A stretch of 64,000 nucleotides of DNA from Kitagawia praeruptora (lineage: Eukaryota > Streptophyta > Magnoliopsida > Apiales > Apiaceae), in NCBI GenBank assembly GCA_037693485.1, contig CM075351.1:128164001-128228000 (forward strand), read 5' to 3'. The first letter of the stretch is position 1, and every line of letters begins with the position of its first letter. Both the position numbers and the translations under genes were made by a program. The notes beneath the pieces are model-generated. The model was not told where the DNA came from, made no database searches, and worked only from the letters and a program-made list of their open reading frames with translations. Below are positions 29,010-39,582 of the stretch, piece by piece.

Positions 29010-29390
29010 GTGCAAGTCCAACAGCTCCTTAAATAATTCCTAAATATATAATAAAATAATGATCCTTAGTGATTTAGGAACCTTATTTTGTACATCAACT
29101 CCAACAACTATCCTTAAATTCATTCTCTACTATTATTATAATAATAAATTTAAATCTAACTTCTTAAGAAAGAGAGAGAAAGATGTGTAAAAAGGATGGA
29201 AATGATTTTTTTATTCATAAAAATAAAGTTAGGAATGGCTAGACATTCTTTAAAATTAGGGAATGGCTAATGGTGGCTAGTGATTTAGGGGAGCTGTTGG
29301 AGCATGGTTTTTGGTTAATTTCCCTATTTTTTGATTTAAGAACTCAAATAGAAAAACTGTTGGAGTTGTTCATAGGCAATCACCAATAAA
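29010..29390. mobile_element. Small TIR element, mirrored copy
   Basis: Inverted counterpart of 21994-22362, with the CCAACAGCTCC / GGAGCTGTTGG ends. Confidence 0.5.
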
Positions 29391-29833
29391 TCAATAACAT
29401 GTCTACATATAATTTTTTTTGGAGCGATCTAGCAAATGGTCAGGTGACCATCAACTATCTGATACTTTTTGCAAACAGAGATAAAAATACTAATCAGTCT
29501 AGATAAAAATCATTTCGGGAGGAAAATATACCACACTGTTAAGGCTCACTACATTTTTTTTATTAATCATTTGTTTTTGTGCGCGTATGTTTAGATGATT
29601 TGACTGGATAATTAAAATTATTATTTTTAAATAATTTTGTTTGTGAATTAAAATTAAAATTATATATTTTTATTCAAAAGATATTTATTTAAAAAATGAT
29701 AAATTTAATTATCCGATCAAAATACCTAAAAATATGTATAAAAAATTCAAACAACGTATATATAAATAAAAAAAAAACCGAGGAAGTGTTGTCGATTATG
29801 GACAATTTCAATTTTGGACAAAGTGAGACATTT

Positions 29834-29959
29834 GACAAAGTTAGGTTCGTAGTTGACCTGAAGACCAAAGAGCCATCAATATATCAACTTATATTGCAGC
29901 ATTCAATTTATAACTTGATCAAGCCTTCACTGCTTTGACTGATGAAATTATTTAAAGAC
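29834..29959. other. Short unassigned stretch between two inverted repeats
   Basis: A frame reading RFVVDLKTKEPSIYQLI stays open here and runs on from the end of the HDAC arm, but I cannot connect it to a family. It is probably chance or gene debris. Confidence 0.3.
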
Positions 29960-30960
29960 TATGTAATGTAAACTAACAAAATTCCCCATTCGATTCTGCT
30001 CTTGCAAGGTTTTCTTTCTATTTTTTTTTTTCACTGGGATTAATTGAGCAATCTTTAAACTTTAGAACAAGATCTTAGTATAACTAGTTAACGCATAAAA
30101 TGGCATTTAACATAAACCTTATATCCAGAAACTACTGGTCAATTACAAGTACGCGGATCATATTTCCATCCTTAATAAATTGCTCTGTCTTAAGACTTCT
30201 ATGCTGATCTTAAAATTCTACATTTCTGTTTTTCAATTTCTTCCCACTCTTGGCTGCTGGATATCAGTATGACAGCAATTTTGCAGTTTCACTTTCGATA
30301 ATCACGAGTTCTGGATTCTCCACCTTGTTGTATAAACTTCAAGTTGGGTGCATCTTGGTAGAGTAAATCAACCGGTACAAAAATATGCATTATAGATAAA
30401 CAAGGGACATAGTGCACATGATTTTTTTTGAAGTTTTTTGTTATTACTATTTTGAAGCACTCCATATAATATTGTATTAATCTAATAACTGTTATGATTT
30501 TGGCCAGTGAAGAATGTATACTATGTGATGAATATCACAGTTAGCAGTGCCATTTAAAATTGGACCTGATATAAGTTTTCTACGGTCTCAGCCCTGGTAT
30601 GAAACAGAAAGCTGGACCTCTGATTTTGATGAATGTTTTACATTAGGAAAGAAATATAGTTTTTTTAGGGAAAGAAAAATAGTTATTTAATTACACTTGT
30701 TATCACTAGTTGCCTTGTTAAGTAGCCTCAAGACGACTAAAAATTAAAACGGTACTTGTAATATTTGCTCTTTCTTGTAACAAGTGATCTTTCTTTTACT
30801 TGAAAGTTGTCTCAACATTATCTTAACTGTTCCTATATTAAAGTAGGCAGACCATATAATTTTTCCAGTTATTAATGCAGTGCAACATCAAATAGCATTT
30901 TAGATGGAGCAATCGATTCAGAAGATGCTCAGCACAAGGACTTTGTTAGGCTGGTGAGTT
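29960..30960 (+). repeat. Left arm of the galactosyltransferase inverted repeat
   Basis: Inverted and imperfect relative to 31650-32530. Shared landmarks are GCAAGGTTTTCTTTCT, GAACAAGATCTTAG and the exon at the inner end. Divergence is clearly greater than between the HDAC arms, so this duplication is older. Confidence 0.7.
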
Positions 30961-31138
30961 TATATATTTAAGAACTGGTATTATATGAGTTCAAACACTG
31001 ACATGTTACTGTAATAGGATCATGTGGAAGGTTATCATGAGTTGTCTGCAAAGACAAAAACATTTTTGTCAACAGCATATGCTAAGTGGGATGCAGATTT
31101 CTATGTCAAGATTGATGATGATGTTCACGTAAATTTGG
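30881..31138 (+). pseudogene. Beta-1,3-galactosyltransferase fragment, two exons
   Basis: Exon 30881-30953 (AATGCAG acceptor, GTGAGT donor) encodes ATSNSILDGAIDSEDAQHKD. Exon 31018-31138 (AATAG acceptor, GTATGT donor) encodes DHVEGYHELSAKTKTFLSTA then KWDADFYVKIDDDVHVNLG. DHVEGYHELSAKTKT and the acidic DDDVH metal/nucleotide-sugar motif are hallmarks of plant GT31 beta-1,3-galactosyltransferases, Golgi type II membrane enzymes acting on glycoproteins. Both exons are open and correctly phased, but the N-terminal membrane anchor, upstream exons and the rest of the catalytic domain are absent nearby, so this is a fragment. Confidence 0.8.
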
Positions 31139-31654
31139 GTATGTCTCCAAAATTTTGTCACTGTCATATCTGTTTGTCATCCGTAAACCTTAAACTCCCT
31201 CTGTTAGTCTGTTATATGCATGACCAAGTTTGACCAATTGAAAGGAATCTAAATTATTTTCAAAATCAAATATGATGACCCTCATTGATGTTGGATAGAA
31301 TTTGTAATATTGTTTTATCAAGTTTAATCAATTAAAGTTGTATAATTATTGAATATTATCAGGAGTATTTACTTTGAGGGTGATAGGTGGAGTCGCCATT
31401 GGTCAAGTGTCATTGAGTATAAATCGAATATATTGCAAGTTTTGATACTGGTCGAGTGGTCAGCCGGTTGTATTTAGTTAACATAAAAGGAAAATACTGG
31501 TCATATTTTGATAATGACAGTATATTGCTTTTAATTTATTATTATTGTCTTTTCAGATTTTTCATGATAACCTTGCACATGAGATGATAAGGAGTCAGTG
31601 TTTCAACTCATAAAATACCAATGCCTGATCATACAAAAACAGTGTGAAACTCAC
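31139..31654. other. Spacer between convergent galactosyltransferase copies
   Basis: AT-rich, non-coding. It probably includes intron sequence of the plus-strand copy. Confidence 0.5.
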
Positions 31655-33393
31655 CGGCCTAAGAGAGTCCTTGTGCCGAGCATCTGAATCAATTGCTCCA
31701 TCTAAAATGCTATTTGATGTTGCACTGCATTATTAAGAGGGAAAATTATTAAGCCTGCTCACTATATATAGGAACAGTTAAGGTAATGTCGAGACAAAAT
31801 TGAATTAAAAGAAAGAGCAGAACTTACAAGCACTGTTCTAACTGTTTTAATTCTTAACCATCTCAAGGTTACTTGTGAGGCAGGTAGTGATAAGAGATGC
31901 AAGTAAATATATTTCTTTACTAATGTAACACAATTTCAATTCATCAAAATTAAAGTTCCAGCTTTCTGTTCCATACTAAGGATGAGACTGTAGAAATCTT
32001 ATATGAGGTCTATTCACTATCTGTGATAAATCAATACATTGTATTCTTTCACCGGCCAACATTTCATAACAACTATTAGATTAATACATTATAATATAGA
32101 GTTATTTGAAATGAAAACTTCTAACTTAGCTTATTTATTTACAAGATAAACTTCAAATATTTGTAAAACAGGAATGTACAATTCTAAGATCCACATAGAA
32201 GTCTTTAGTCAGAGCAATGTATTAAGGATGAAAATTCAATCCGCATATTTAAAATTGACCAGTAGCTGCTAAAAATAACACATAATATCACCAAAATAAC
32301 AGTCCCGATTCTTGTGGTCCGATGGAAGGGCTGGGTATAAGGTTAATGTTATATGCCCTTTTCCACGTTAACTAGTTATGCTAAGATCTTGTTCTTAAGT
32401 TCAAGACTTGCTCAATCAATCCAGCCATAAAGAAAGAAAACCTTGCAGAGCTGAATAAAATGAGGATTCTTTGTTAGTTTACAACCTTTACATACTTCCA
32501 TTAGCCAAAGTAGCGAAAGGCTTGATCAAATTTTAAAATGAAACGCTGCTATATGAAATACAAGCTCAGATACCTGTGGCCAATCATAAAACAGACAGAA
32601 ATTCCCTTTTTCCTTCTCAAGTATTAATAGCTTTTCACCTAGTTAAAAAGACAAGGAATTATATAACAGTCCTAATCAAGTAAATATATGTCTAAAAGTA
32701 CACAAGTACAACATAGGTAGAGAAGAAAAATACCTCGAGGCATCCAGGTCTGTCTAACAGATTCAGGCCTCTTTCTACTGCTGAAGGCAGTGTTTATCCC
32801 GATAATTATAAATGCTTATTGCTTTGTGGTGTTTCCGTCCAAACCAGACAGCTTGTTACTGCTCTTTCTTTTAAAAGAAGGAAGCTTCATTTGTAATTCA
32901 CCAATTGAGTTGTCCAGTGATCTGAAAGGCCATCAACAATTTACATACTGTTTTAGCAGAAAACTAGTCATTTAAATTATTTATTTGTTGGCTCCTATTT
33001 TCCCAGCTATTTATCCCCTTGAATTAACTATTTTAACAATTGAATTTAATCATTGTTAAACATTGATTGTGGCTTCTTTTAGCTCAAAAGAGTACTTGAT
33101 GAAACATAATAAATTGATTATAGTCAACATACTCACATTATCGCTTCATGGGTTTTCTGATATTGTCCCCAAAATCTTGTTATTCTGATACAATATCAAC
33201 CACAACGAGATGGATGTTACAGAATAAGGGGATGAAGAAAATTACAAACTTGTAGAGATGACCTACTAGTGTAAAGAAAAATAATAAAAGAAAGAGGACC
33301 TTTGTTGTGCAATCATCGGGAAGAAGATGCAAGTCTTGATCGCGCTGCAGCAGCCACATGATTTGCCCTTTGGATTCAGGAGGAAACAATACT
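31655..33393 (-). pseudogene. Beta-1,3-galactosyltransferase pseudogene, four exons
   Basis: Minus-strand exons with canonical borders: 33300-33393 (VLFPPESKGQIMWLLQRDQD, stem region after the membrane anchor); 32734-32921 (GINTAFSSRKRPESVRQTWM, start of the GT31 domain); 32574-32638 (EKLLILEKEKG, then out of frame); and 31655-31724 (SNSILDGAIDSDARHKD). Lesions: a TAA just before the GINTAFSSRK block (about 32815); one extra base in the run near 32610 that shifts the following conserved segment; and loss of one codon in the last exon. The next exon (DHVEGYHE) is missing. It converges on the fragment at 30881-31138 as an inverted repeat. No promoter or first exon is recognisable above 33400. 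Confidence 0.8.
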
Positions 33394-34278
33394 CTGCACA
33401 ACATAATAATTTAAGGCTGCCGCGCTTTCAATTAGAACCATCATTTTAAAATCCCATTCATCACACTGAATACAGTAAATTTTACCAAAGGGACACAGGT
33501 CTAAATATGAAAGATAGGCGAGTTGTGTGTAACATCAGCTTTCAAGTCCAGGACTAGTTTAGTTCTGCTTGTGGGGAACAATCCCCTCCTACTCTGGTGT
33601 CTCAAAATCAAAATAAATGGGGAGAAATCATACATTGAACAACAAATCACTCCCTCAGAACCAAAAACAAAGGGTCTGGGGTTTAGGAACATAATTTAGT
33701 ACTACCATAAAAAAATAAACAGTGTTGATAACTGTTTACACACCAAGTTTTTGTTAATAAAGAGCTAGGTTTTTGAACAAGTTTAGCAACTACAGACTAG
33801 AACTTTATATATTACTAAAGGCAATATTTTTCTTCTTCATCTTCTTTGTAAAAGAATAACATAAAAAACAGACTTTGTGTGTGGTGGAAGAAGGTAAGAA
33901 AAAAAGAAGTCCCCGAAACGGGGGATACAGAGTATGTACCTACGTAGGACTTAGGAGTCGAGGCTACCTTGAAGCGTTTGTTGTCTAATTGTTATTACAT
34001 TTTTACTCTAATGCATCTACCTGCAGACACACATTTTAGAATTACTACACATAACTGAATAGCCCAAATTCACTATCAACTAATAAAATCTCTTTAACAA
34101 AATCATCGGTCAAAGTACAAATCATTTTCGCAGTACTGCAAATTACAAACCGGTCCAAGACAAACACTAGTTTCTATTTTGTAATGTAACCTAAATTATT
34201 GACCTTTCCAAATCATACGTATCACATAGTTTACATTCGGAACCATAGAATAACATGGAAAGGTAGGGGGAGGGGACT
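33394..34278. other. Non-coding stretch
   Basis: No supportable gene or repeat. A CCCCGAAACGGGG mini-hairpin lies near 33912 and a TACCTACGTAGGACTTAGGA palindrome-like segment near 33938. Confidence 0.45.
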
Positions 34279-34284
34279 TTGTCT

Positions 34285-34765
34285 TGTAATTTTGTTTCTC
34301 CATTTCCATCTCTTATATATTCCTTGTTGTCCTCTTACCTTGCAATTTGTTCTGTGTTTAATCTAACATATTTCTTATTCCCTTCTGCCTTTGTTTCTCC
34401 TTTTCTGTCTGATCCCTTCTTCTTTTTGCCCCCCATCCTTCTTGCAATATATTCTGTGTCTTATATATTATTTCTTTCCTTCCCTTCTTACTTGGGTTCT
34501 CCGTTTCTGTCTCTTCCATTCTTCTTCTTTTTCCTCTTCCTTGCAATATGTTCTGCATCCTATCCAATTTTTCTTTTCTTTCCTTCTTCCTTGGTTCCTC
34601 CATTTTTGTCCCTTCCTTTCTCCTTTTTGTCCCTCTTCCTCGCGGTCGGTTCTGTGTGTTATTCAACATCTCTTTTCCTTCCTTTTTCCTTGCTTTCTCC
34701 ATCTCTGTCTGTCCACCTTTCATGCATTATGTACTGTGTCGTATCCAGCATATCTGTTGTTTTCT
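34285..34765 (-). repeat. Minisatellite, ~99-bp unit, about five copies
   Basis: The plus strand is C/T-rich and each unit contains a TTGCAATATGTTCTGTG-type landmark at about 34340, 34442, 34541, 34640 and 34732 (spacings ~102, 99, 99, 92). On the minus strand 34358-34723 stays open and reads as 33-residue Lys/Arg/Glu-rich repeats (for example NPSKKGRKEIIYKTQNILQ). This frame is the same as that of the F-box protein and is separated from it only by a TAA at 34727-34729. Confidence 0.85.
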
Positions 34766-35930
34766 TGTTACTTGGTGAAGATCTATACAAGTAGTTTGAG
34801 TTGAACAAGGCTCCATCTCCACAAATGGATCTAGAGTTTTTTCATCAAGCAAAACAAGATTTCCCACCAGAGAATCTATTGCCTCTGCCCATTGACCTTT
34901 TATCCCCGTGTCAGATGTGCATACCTCTAATGATGATATTCCAAGATCCCACAAGTACTGATAACCCAGGCCTTGATCATCTCTTAGCAAGTATTTACCA
35001 TGTTCTGTGTATCCCAACGGAAAAATATGCTTTGGTGTTTCCAGTTCAAGTGTTACAGTCTTCTCCCATGTAGACGTCTTAGTAGCGGCACAATTTCTCA
35101 ATACCCACTTTATCAAATGTCCTGGCATATATCGAATAAGGGCTATTGATTCTCCGCATGGTTCCACTTCCACAGAAAGTACTCTCAAGTCCCAACCAAA
35201 CTCATATGGGAACTGGATATTCCTAATTCGCTTGTGATTTAAATCAAAACCTATGAGCTTAGATTTAGATTCATATTTTGAATAAGAAGCTTTACCAAAA
35301 AATGCAACACCGCCAACAAATTTATTAGATGAATAAGTAAACATCTGCCAATATGTACCACAATCACTATCACAATATGTAACTTTCCAAGCATTAGTGC
35401 TCAAGCTATAAACACCTACACGGTATTTACCACCACGAAAAGGAGCTATCCTTACGACTTTGTAATCATCATGAAAATACCCAAAGCACAAATCAGCATT
35501 AATTTCGGTTTCACCACGGGCAGGGCGGATCATAGAGATTTTTTTGGCTTTTCGGATAACGGGGTTCCATAAATATATGCTACTTGTGACATCCAAAGTG
35601 TAATCGGAGACACATAGCAACCCTTTAAAAATTCCATAAACCTTTACTCTGTGATCACGGAACCAGTCAGTCTGGTCTATACCAAATGAGTTGGGGTCGT
35701 AGCAGAATTTAACTCTATTAATATTATCAGTGGATTCATCTTCATCTCCTTTTGATAAATTCTTTAGAGTGTAGTAACCATGGTATGTGCCTAGTACGTA
35801 ACTGTCGTGGTTGATACCATGATTTATTAACACACCTGAATCTCAAGATATACTTTAAAGGTAGTCTTCGAATAATATTAACCATCAAATCCTCCGGCAA
35901 ATACGACCGTTGGCAACTTCTTAACTTCAT
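34727..35930 (-). pseudogene. F-box protein with FBA-type domain, internal deletion and frameshift
   Basis: F-box proteins are substrate receptors of SCF ubiquitin ligases. From ATG 35930 the F-box reads YLPEDLMVNIIRRLPLKYIL then RFRCVNKSWY. Near 35845 the F-box frame runs on into unrelated codons, and the rest of the protein is open in another frame from about 35833: SSIYLWNPVIRKAKKI (the WNP motif of F-box-associated domains), CFGYFHDDYKVVRI, VGVYSLSTNAWK. The segment normally between SWY and the LINHG-like block (roughly 30-40 residues) is missing, so a small out-of-frame deletion joined the two parts at a shared GTGTTAATAAATCA-like stretch. The frame ends inside the minisatellite. The acceptor-like and promoter sequences above 35972 are not clear. 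Confidence 0.8.
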
Positions 35931-35972
35931 ATCCCTATTCTTCTTATTCTGTGTAACTTTGTAGATGCACAA

Positions 35973-36160
35973 CTAAATATATAGACTATTTATAATCATC
36001 CTAGAGCCCTCTATTCTCTTATTCTGGTTCAGATTTGGAACCATTTCTTCTAATTCTATTATGCTTCTGATTTTTTGGTTCAGATCCGTAACCTCTATTA
36101 CTAATTTGAAAAATTGTTAAAAATAACGCTTTTTAAATATAAAATAACAAAAATAACAAT
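35973..36160. other. Intergenic AT-rich flank
   Basis: Between the F-box pseudogene and the left end of the Mutator-like element. It includes a duplicated TTCTAATTCTATTATGCTTCTGATT-like segment, without a gene. Confidence 0.5.
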
Positions 36161-36404
36161 TGTCGGGGGAGGTGGCTAAAAATACCCGATTTAATACCCA
36201 GAATAAAAATGCGTACTTCTACTTACCCATCCTGATTATGCGTACCCTAGCCCAGCCTCATATATTCAGTTCTTCCCCCAAATTCTTTTTCAATTCATTT
36301 CACCGACTTAGACCATCACTCTTCTCTTCATAACAAGGCGATTTAAGGCGACAAGCTGTTGAACAATCATATCCTCATATGCATATACGTGCAGATTCAT
36401 TTGT

Positions 36405-36861
36405 AAGTCATTCTTTAATTGTTTGAGTTTTTAAGTTGAAATTGCTTGTCAAGGAACACGACTCCATATATATTTGAATTAGATATACCTTTTTTCCATT
36501 TGTTGAGATAAAATCAGAGGCTACTGCCACAGTTTCCAGATGTGTATATAGTGTTCCTTAATTCTGATATTCTCTTACTTTTAGTCTTTTACTAATCGTA
36601 GCTAGCTAGCTGTTTATATCTTTCTTTGATATCCAAAGGATATTTAGTATATGTTTAATTGGTGATAGTTCTTGTGTACCTACAGTAGTTGATTATGTTA
36701 ATCTTGCGTGTTAGTGAATGATTAGAACAATTTTCTGTAAAGGAAGTATGTATACAATCATATCCTCATATGCAGATAGGCGATTTTTCTGTTGAAGAAT
36801 CATATGATAACTACATTTATCGATATTCTATTTGACAAATAGTTTAATTGTTTTTGCATCA
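36405..36861 (+). other. Probable 5'UTR intron of the PMD gene
   Basis: A GTAAGT donor after CATTT at 36405 and a TTTTTGCATCAG acceptor ending at 36861, just upstream of ATG 36866. The leader lies between the TIR-like end and this donor. Confidence 0.45.
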
Positions 36862-36865
36862 GAAT

Positions 36866-39582
36866 ATGGACACGATCATGGATGATGTAAATGTTGATAG
36901 TTTTGAGTTGAAGCCTGGTCCGAAAGACACCTCTGTATTGCATTTACAAGCTGAACATAGGTCTACTCCTATATGGAATGTGGGTGGTGGGGATGTGTTG
37001 AGATCACGGAGCCGTAACCCCAGCAGTAGCAGATTCCCTTCGTTACATCCTCGGATGGTTCCATTACTCAGAGAAGTTGGCTTTGACGGAGTTGCAAGAC
37101 TTACAGGCATCCAGATACATTGGAGTCTAATTACAGCACTAGTGGAACGTTGGAGATCTGAGACGCATACGTTCCACTTACCTGTCGGAGAGTGTAGTAT
37201 TACTTTACAGGACGTTAGTATTATTCTTGGATTGCGTATTGATGGTCGTGCAGTCAGTGGCTCCACTGAATTCAAAGGTGGTTGGAGTAGCCTTATTGAG
37301 AGTATGTTTGGTGAAGCTCCTGCAAAACATGATATAGATGGTGGTAGATTAAAATTGAATTGGTTGACAAAATTACTTCCATCACTTTCAGATGATGCAA
37401 ATGAGGATGAGCTCATCCGATATACACAATCTTATATGTTACAACTAATCGGTGGTATCCTTTTCACTGATCATCAAGGATCACAAGTTCATTGTATGTT
37501 TCTGCCTTTGATTCAGAATCTTGATCGTTCTCGGACATTAGCTTGGGGTGCTGGTGTGCTTGCGTACCTGTATAGAGAATTGTGCAAGGCCTGCAAAAAA
37601 GATACTGAAGAAATTGCAGGATGCGTGTTGTTGTTGCAGCTATGGGCATGGACGAGACTGCCCCACTATTGCTCCAGTTCCTCGTGGTCTATATGTGGAA
37701 AATCGAGAGATATGGGGTGATCTTCCCGGGCCATTTGGTTTGAGGTAATTATGTATTTTAAATGTTTAGGCCGTTATCATGATTTGTTTGATATGTTTTT
37801 GTGCTTCATTTGTTTTAGACAATAACAGATTAGTTCAATTTTCATATCCTTTCTTATGTAAAGGTTTTATTATTATGATAGTGCAAATCCACCAATATTA
37901 CCCCAAATCCTCTATGGTGTATTTATGTGCTGTTATATGTTTACATAGGTGGTGCGTTCCCAAGTCATATGCTGATGCCAATTTTCGTGTTGTGTCTATT
38001 GATCGCATTTCACTTGATGTTCTTGGGCCGGATCACTTTCTATGGCTGCCATATGTTGATGTACTTGATCAATTATCTGAAATTTGTCGAGAAGGTAATG
38101 CGATCTGGTGTTACAAGGGTTCAATAATCTGTTTTCATATAGTAGAGCCACATGAACCTGATAGATGTGTGCGCCAATTCAATTTGGTCCAAGATATACC
38201 ATCATCTCCAACCGTTTATTCTCCTTATCTACATAAGATGACTTTGAAAGGCAAGACTGAGATTGATTGGCGGGATAAACATAAGGATCATATTCTGCTT
38301 TGGAATAACCGCTTGCAATATGTCAACATAGTTGGTAATATAGGTGTTGGTATAAGTGATCGTTATGCAGAATGGTATGCTAACATCACTCGTCCATACC
38401 TTACACGTGTTGCTGCTTCTCAAGCATACGTGGTAATTAAAATTTAGTATCACTTGTGTTTTATGTATTTCTGTACTCACTGAATTTACCTAACGTATGC
38501 CATTTTCTTTTTTTATTTTAGTTCAATATACTTAATTGTATATCCTCTATAGCTGGTGGTGTGGTAAATGGAGATTACAGCACTATTGATGTTCTTGCTG
38601 CACATGGTAGACGGGTATTAGAGTCTCAATACAGTCGTGGGTTTCGTCAAGATTTTCCAGCCAATGACTCGTTTGTTGAGAAAGGTCCTGAAGAGGTCAA
38701 GCTGAAAAAAGTAGGTCATAAAGGAGGTCGTGGAGGAGTTAATGCTCCAAAGAGACGTAGAATGCAAAATGATGACGAGAGACGTGATAATATAAATGAT
38801 GATAGTAGTGTTCATTTGGGCAACCCAACAGCAATCATAGTGCATGAGGTGGAAAATCATGAGGTACAGAATAGAGGTATTGATCCTTCACCTTCGTCAT
38901 GGTATCCCAACTTTGACTTAATACCTGATTGGTCACAACAAAGAGCAAGTGAGAACGAAACTATTGCTCGTACTCCAAATAGAGATGAGCCAGTCCCTAT
39001 GCATCCCACCTTCAGCTTATTGTTGAATGAAGACTTTCACCCACCAGCACATGAGGACCAAGAAAATGAAGAGCCCCTGTCTGTTGAGGATGAACAGCAC
39101 ATACATGTTGATCAACAGCAGCAGCAGCAAGCACTAGTCGAGGCACATGTTCCACAAGTTGAGCAACAACAGGCAATGTTTGTGGAGGAACAACAGCAGG
39201 CACTAGGTGAGGAACATTTGCCGGTAGTTGAGCAACAACAAGCAATACTTGTGGAGGAACAGCAGGCACTAGGTGAGGAACATTTGCCGGTAGTTGAGCA
39301 ACAAGAAGCAATACCTGTGGAGGAACAGCTGCCCCCACCTGTTGAACCTGTTGAGCAAGAGAATTTGCATGTGGAGGGACATGTTATGAGGTTGCGTCCT
39401 CGAAAGAATAAAGGTCAAAAATGCGGGACAAGTGGTTACAAGCATTATGTAAGACTTCGGTGAGTTATTAGTCCATCCTTTTTAATTTCTATGTTATTTT
39501 CATTTATTAGTTCATCATTGTCACCCTTCATTATTTCTTTTTTTATTATTATTGTGATTTTTACAGGAAGCAATACCGCTAG
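36866..39582 (+). pseudogene. Plant mobile domain (MAIN-like) gene with one frameshift
   Basis: Four exons with GT-AG borders: 36866-37744, 37949-38432, 38522-39459, 39567-39582. Exon 1 carries the N-terminal PMD: RFPSLHPRMVPLLREVGFDG, RWRSETHTFHLPVGECSITL, QDVSIILGLRIDGRAV, LLLQLWAW. Exon 2 continues it (WCVPKSYADANFRV, WDRDK-like WRDKHKDHILLW). Exon 3 is basic (KRRRMQNDDERR), then acidic and Gln-rich with repeats of about 23 residues containing ALGEEHLPVVEQQ, and ends MRLRPRKNKGQKCG. PMD proteins such as MAIN and MAIL1 act in nuclear silencing and genome maintenance, and the domain is widespread in transposons. One lesion is visible: CCCC at 37661-37664 where the conserved frame needs three C, so exon 1 shifts just before TIAPVPRGLYVENREIWG. 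Otherwise the gene is open to its stop. Confidence 0.8.

Larger units (their letters stand above)
26398..29833 (-). repeat. Right arm of the giant inverted repeat
   Basis: Inverted copy of the left arm, shorter because it lacks the counterpart of 22922-24292; the junction is near 28480 (cattagt joined to atttttgt). Small differences from the left arm show that the copies have begun to diverge, or were copied imprecisely. Confidence 0.95.

Noticed and set aside
34279..34804. Plus-strand Ser/Phe/Leu/Pro-rich open frames as membrane proteins
   Set aside because: They are the antisense of a C/T-rich minisatellite; all three frames stay open because the repeat lacks stops.
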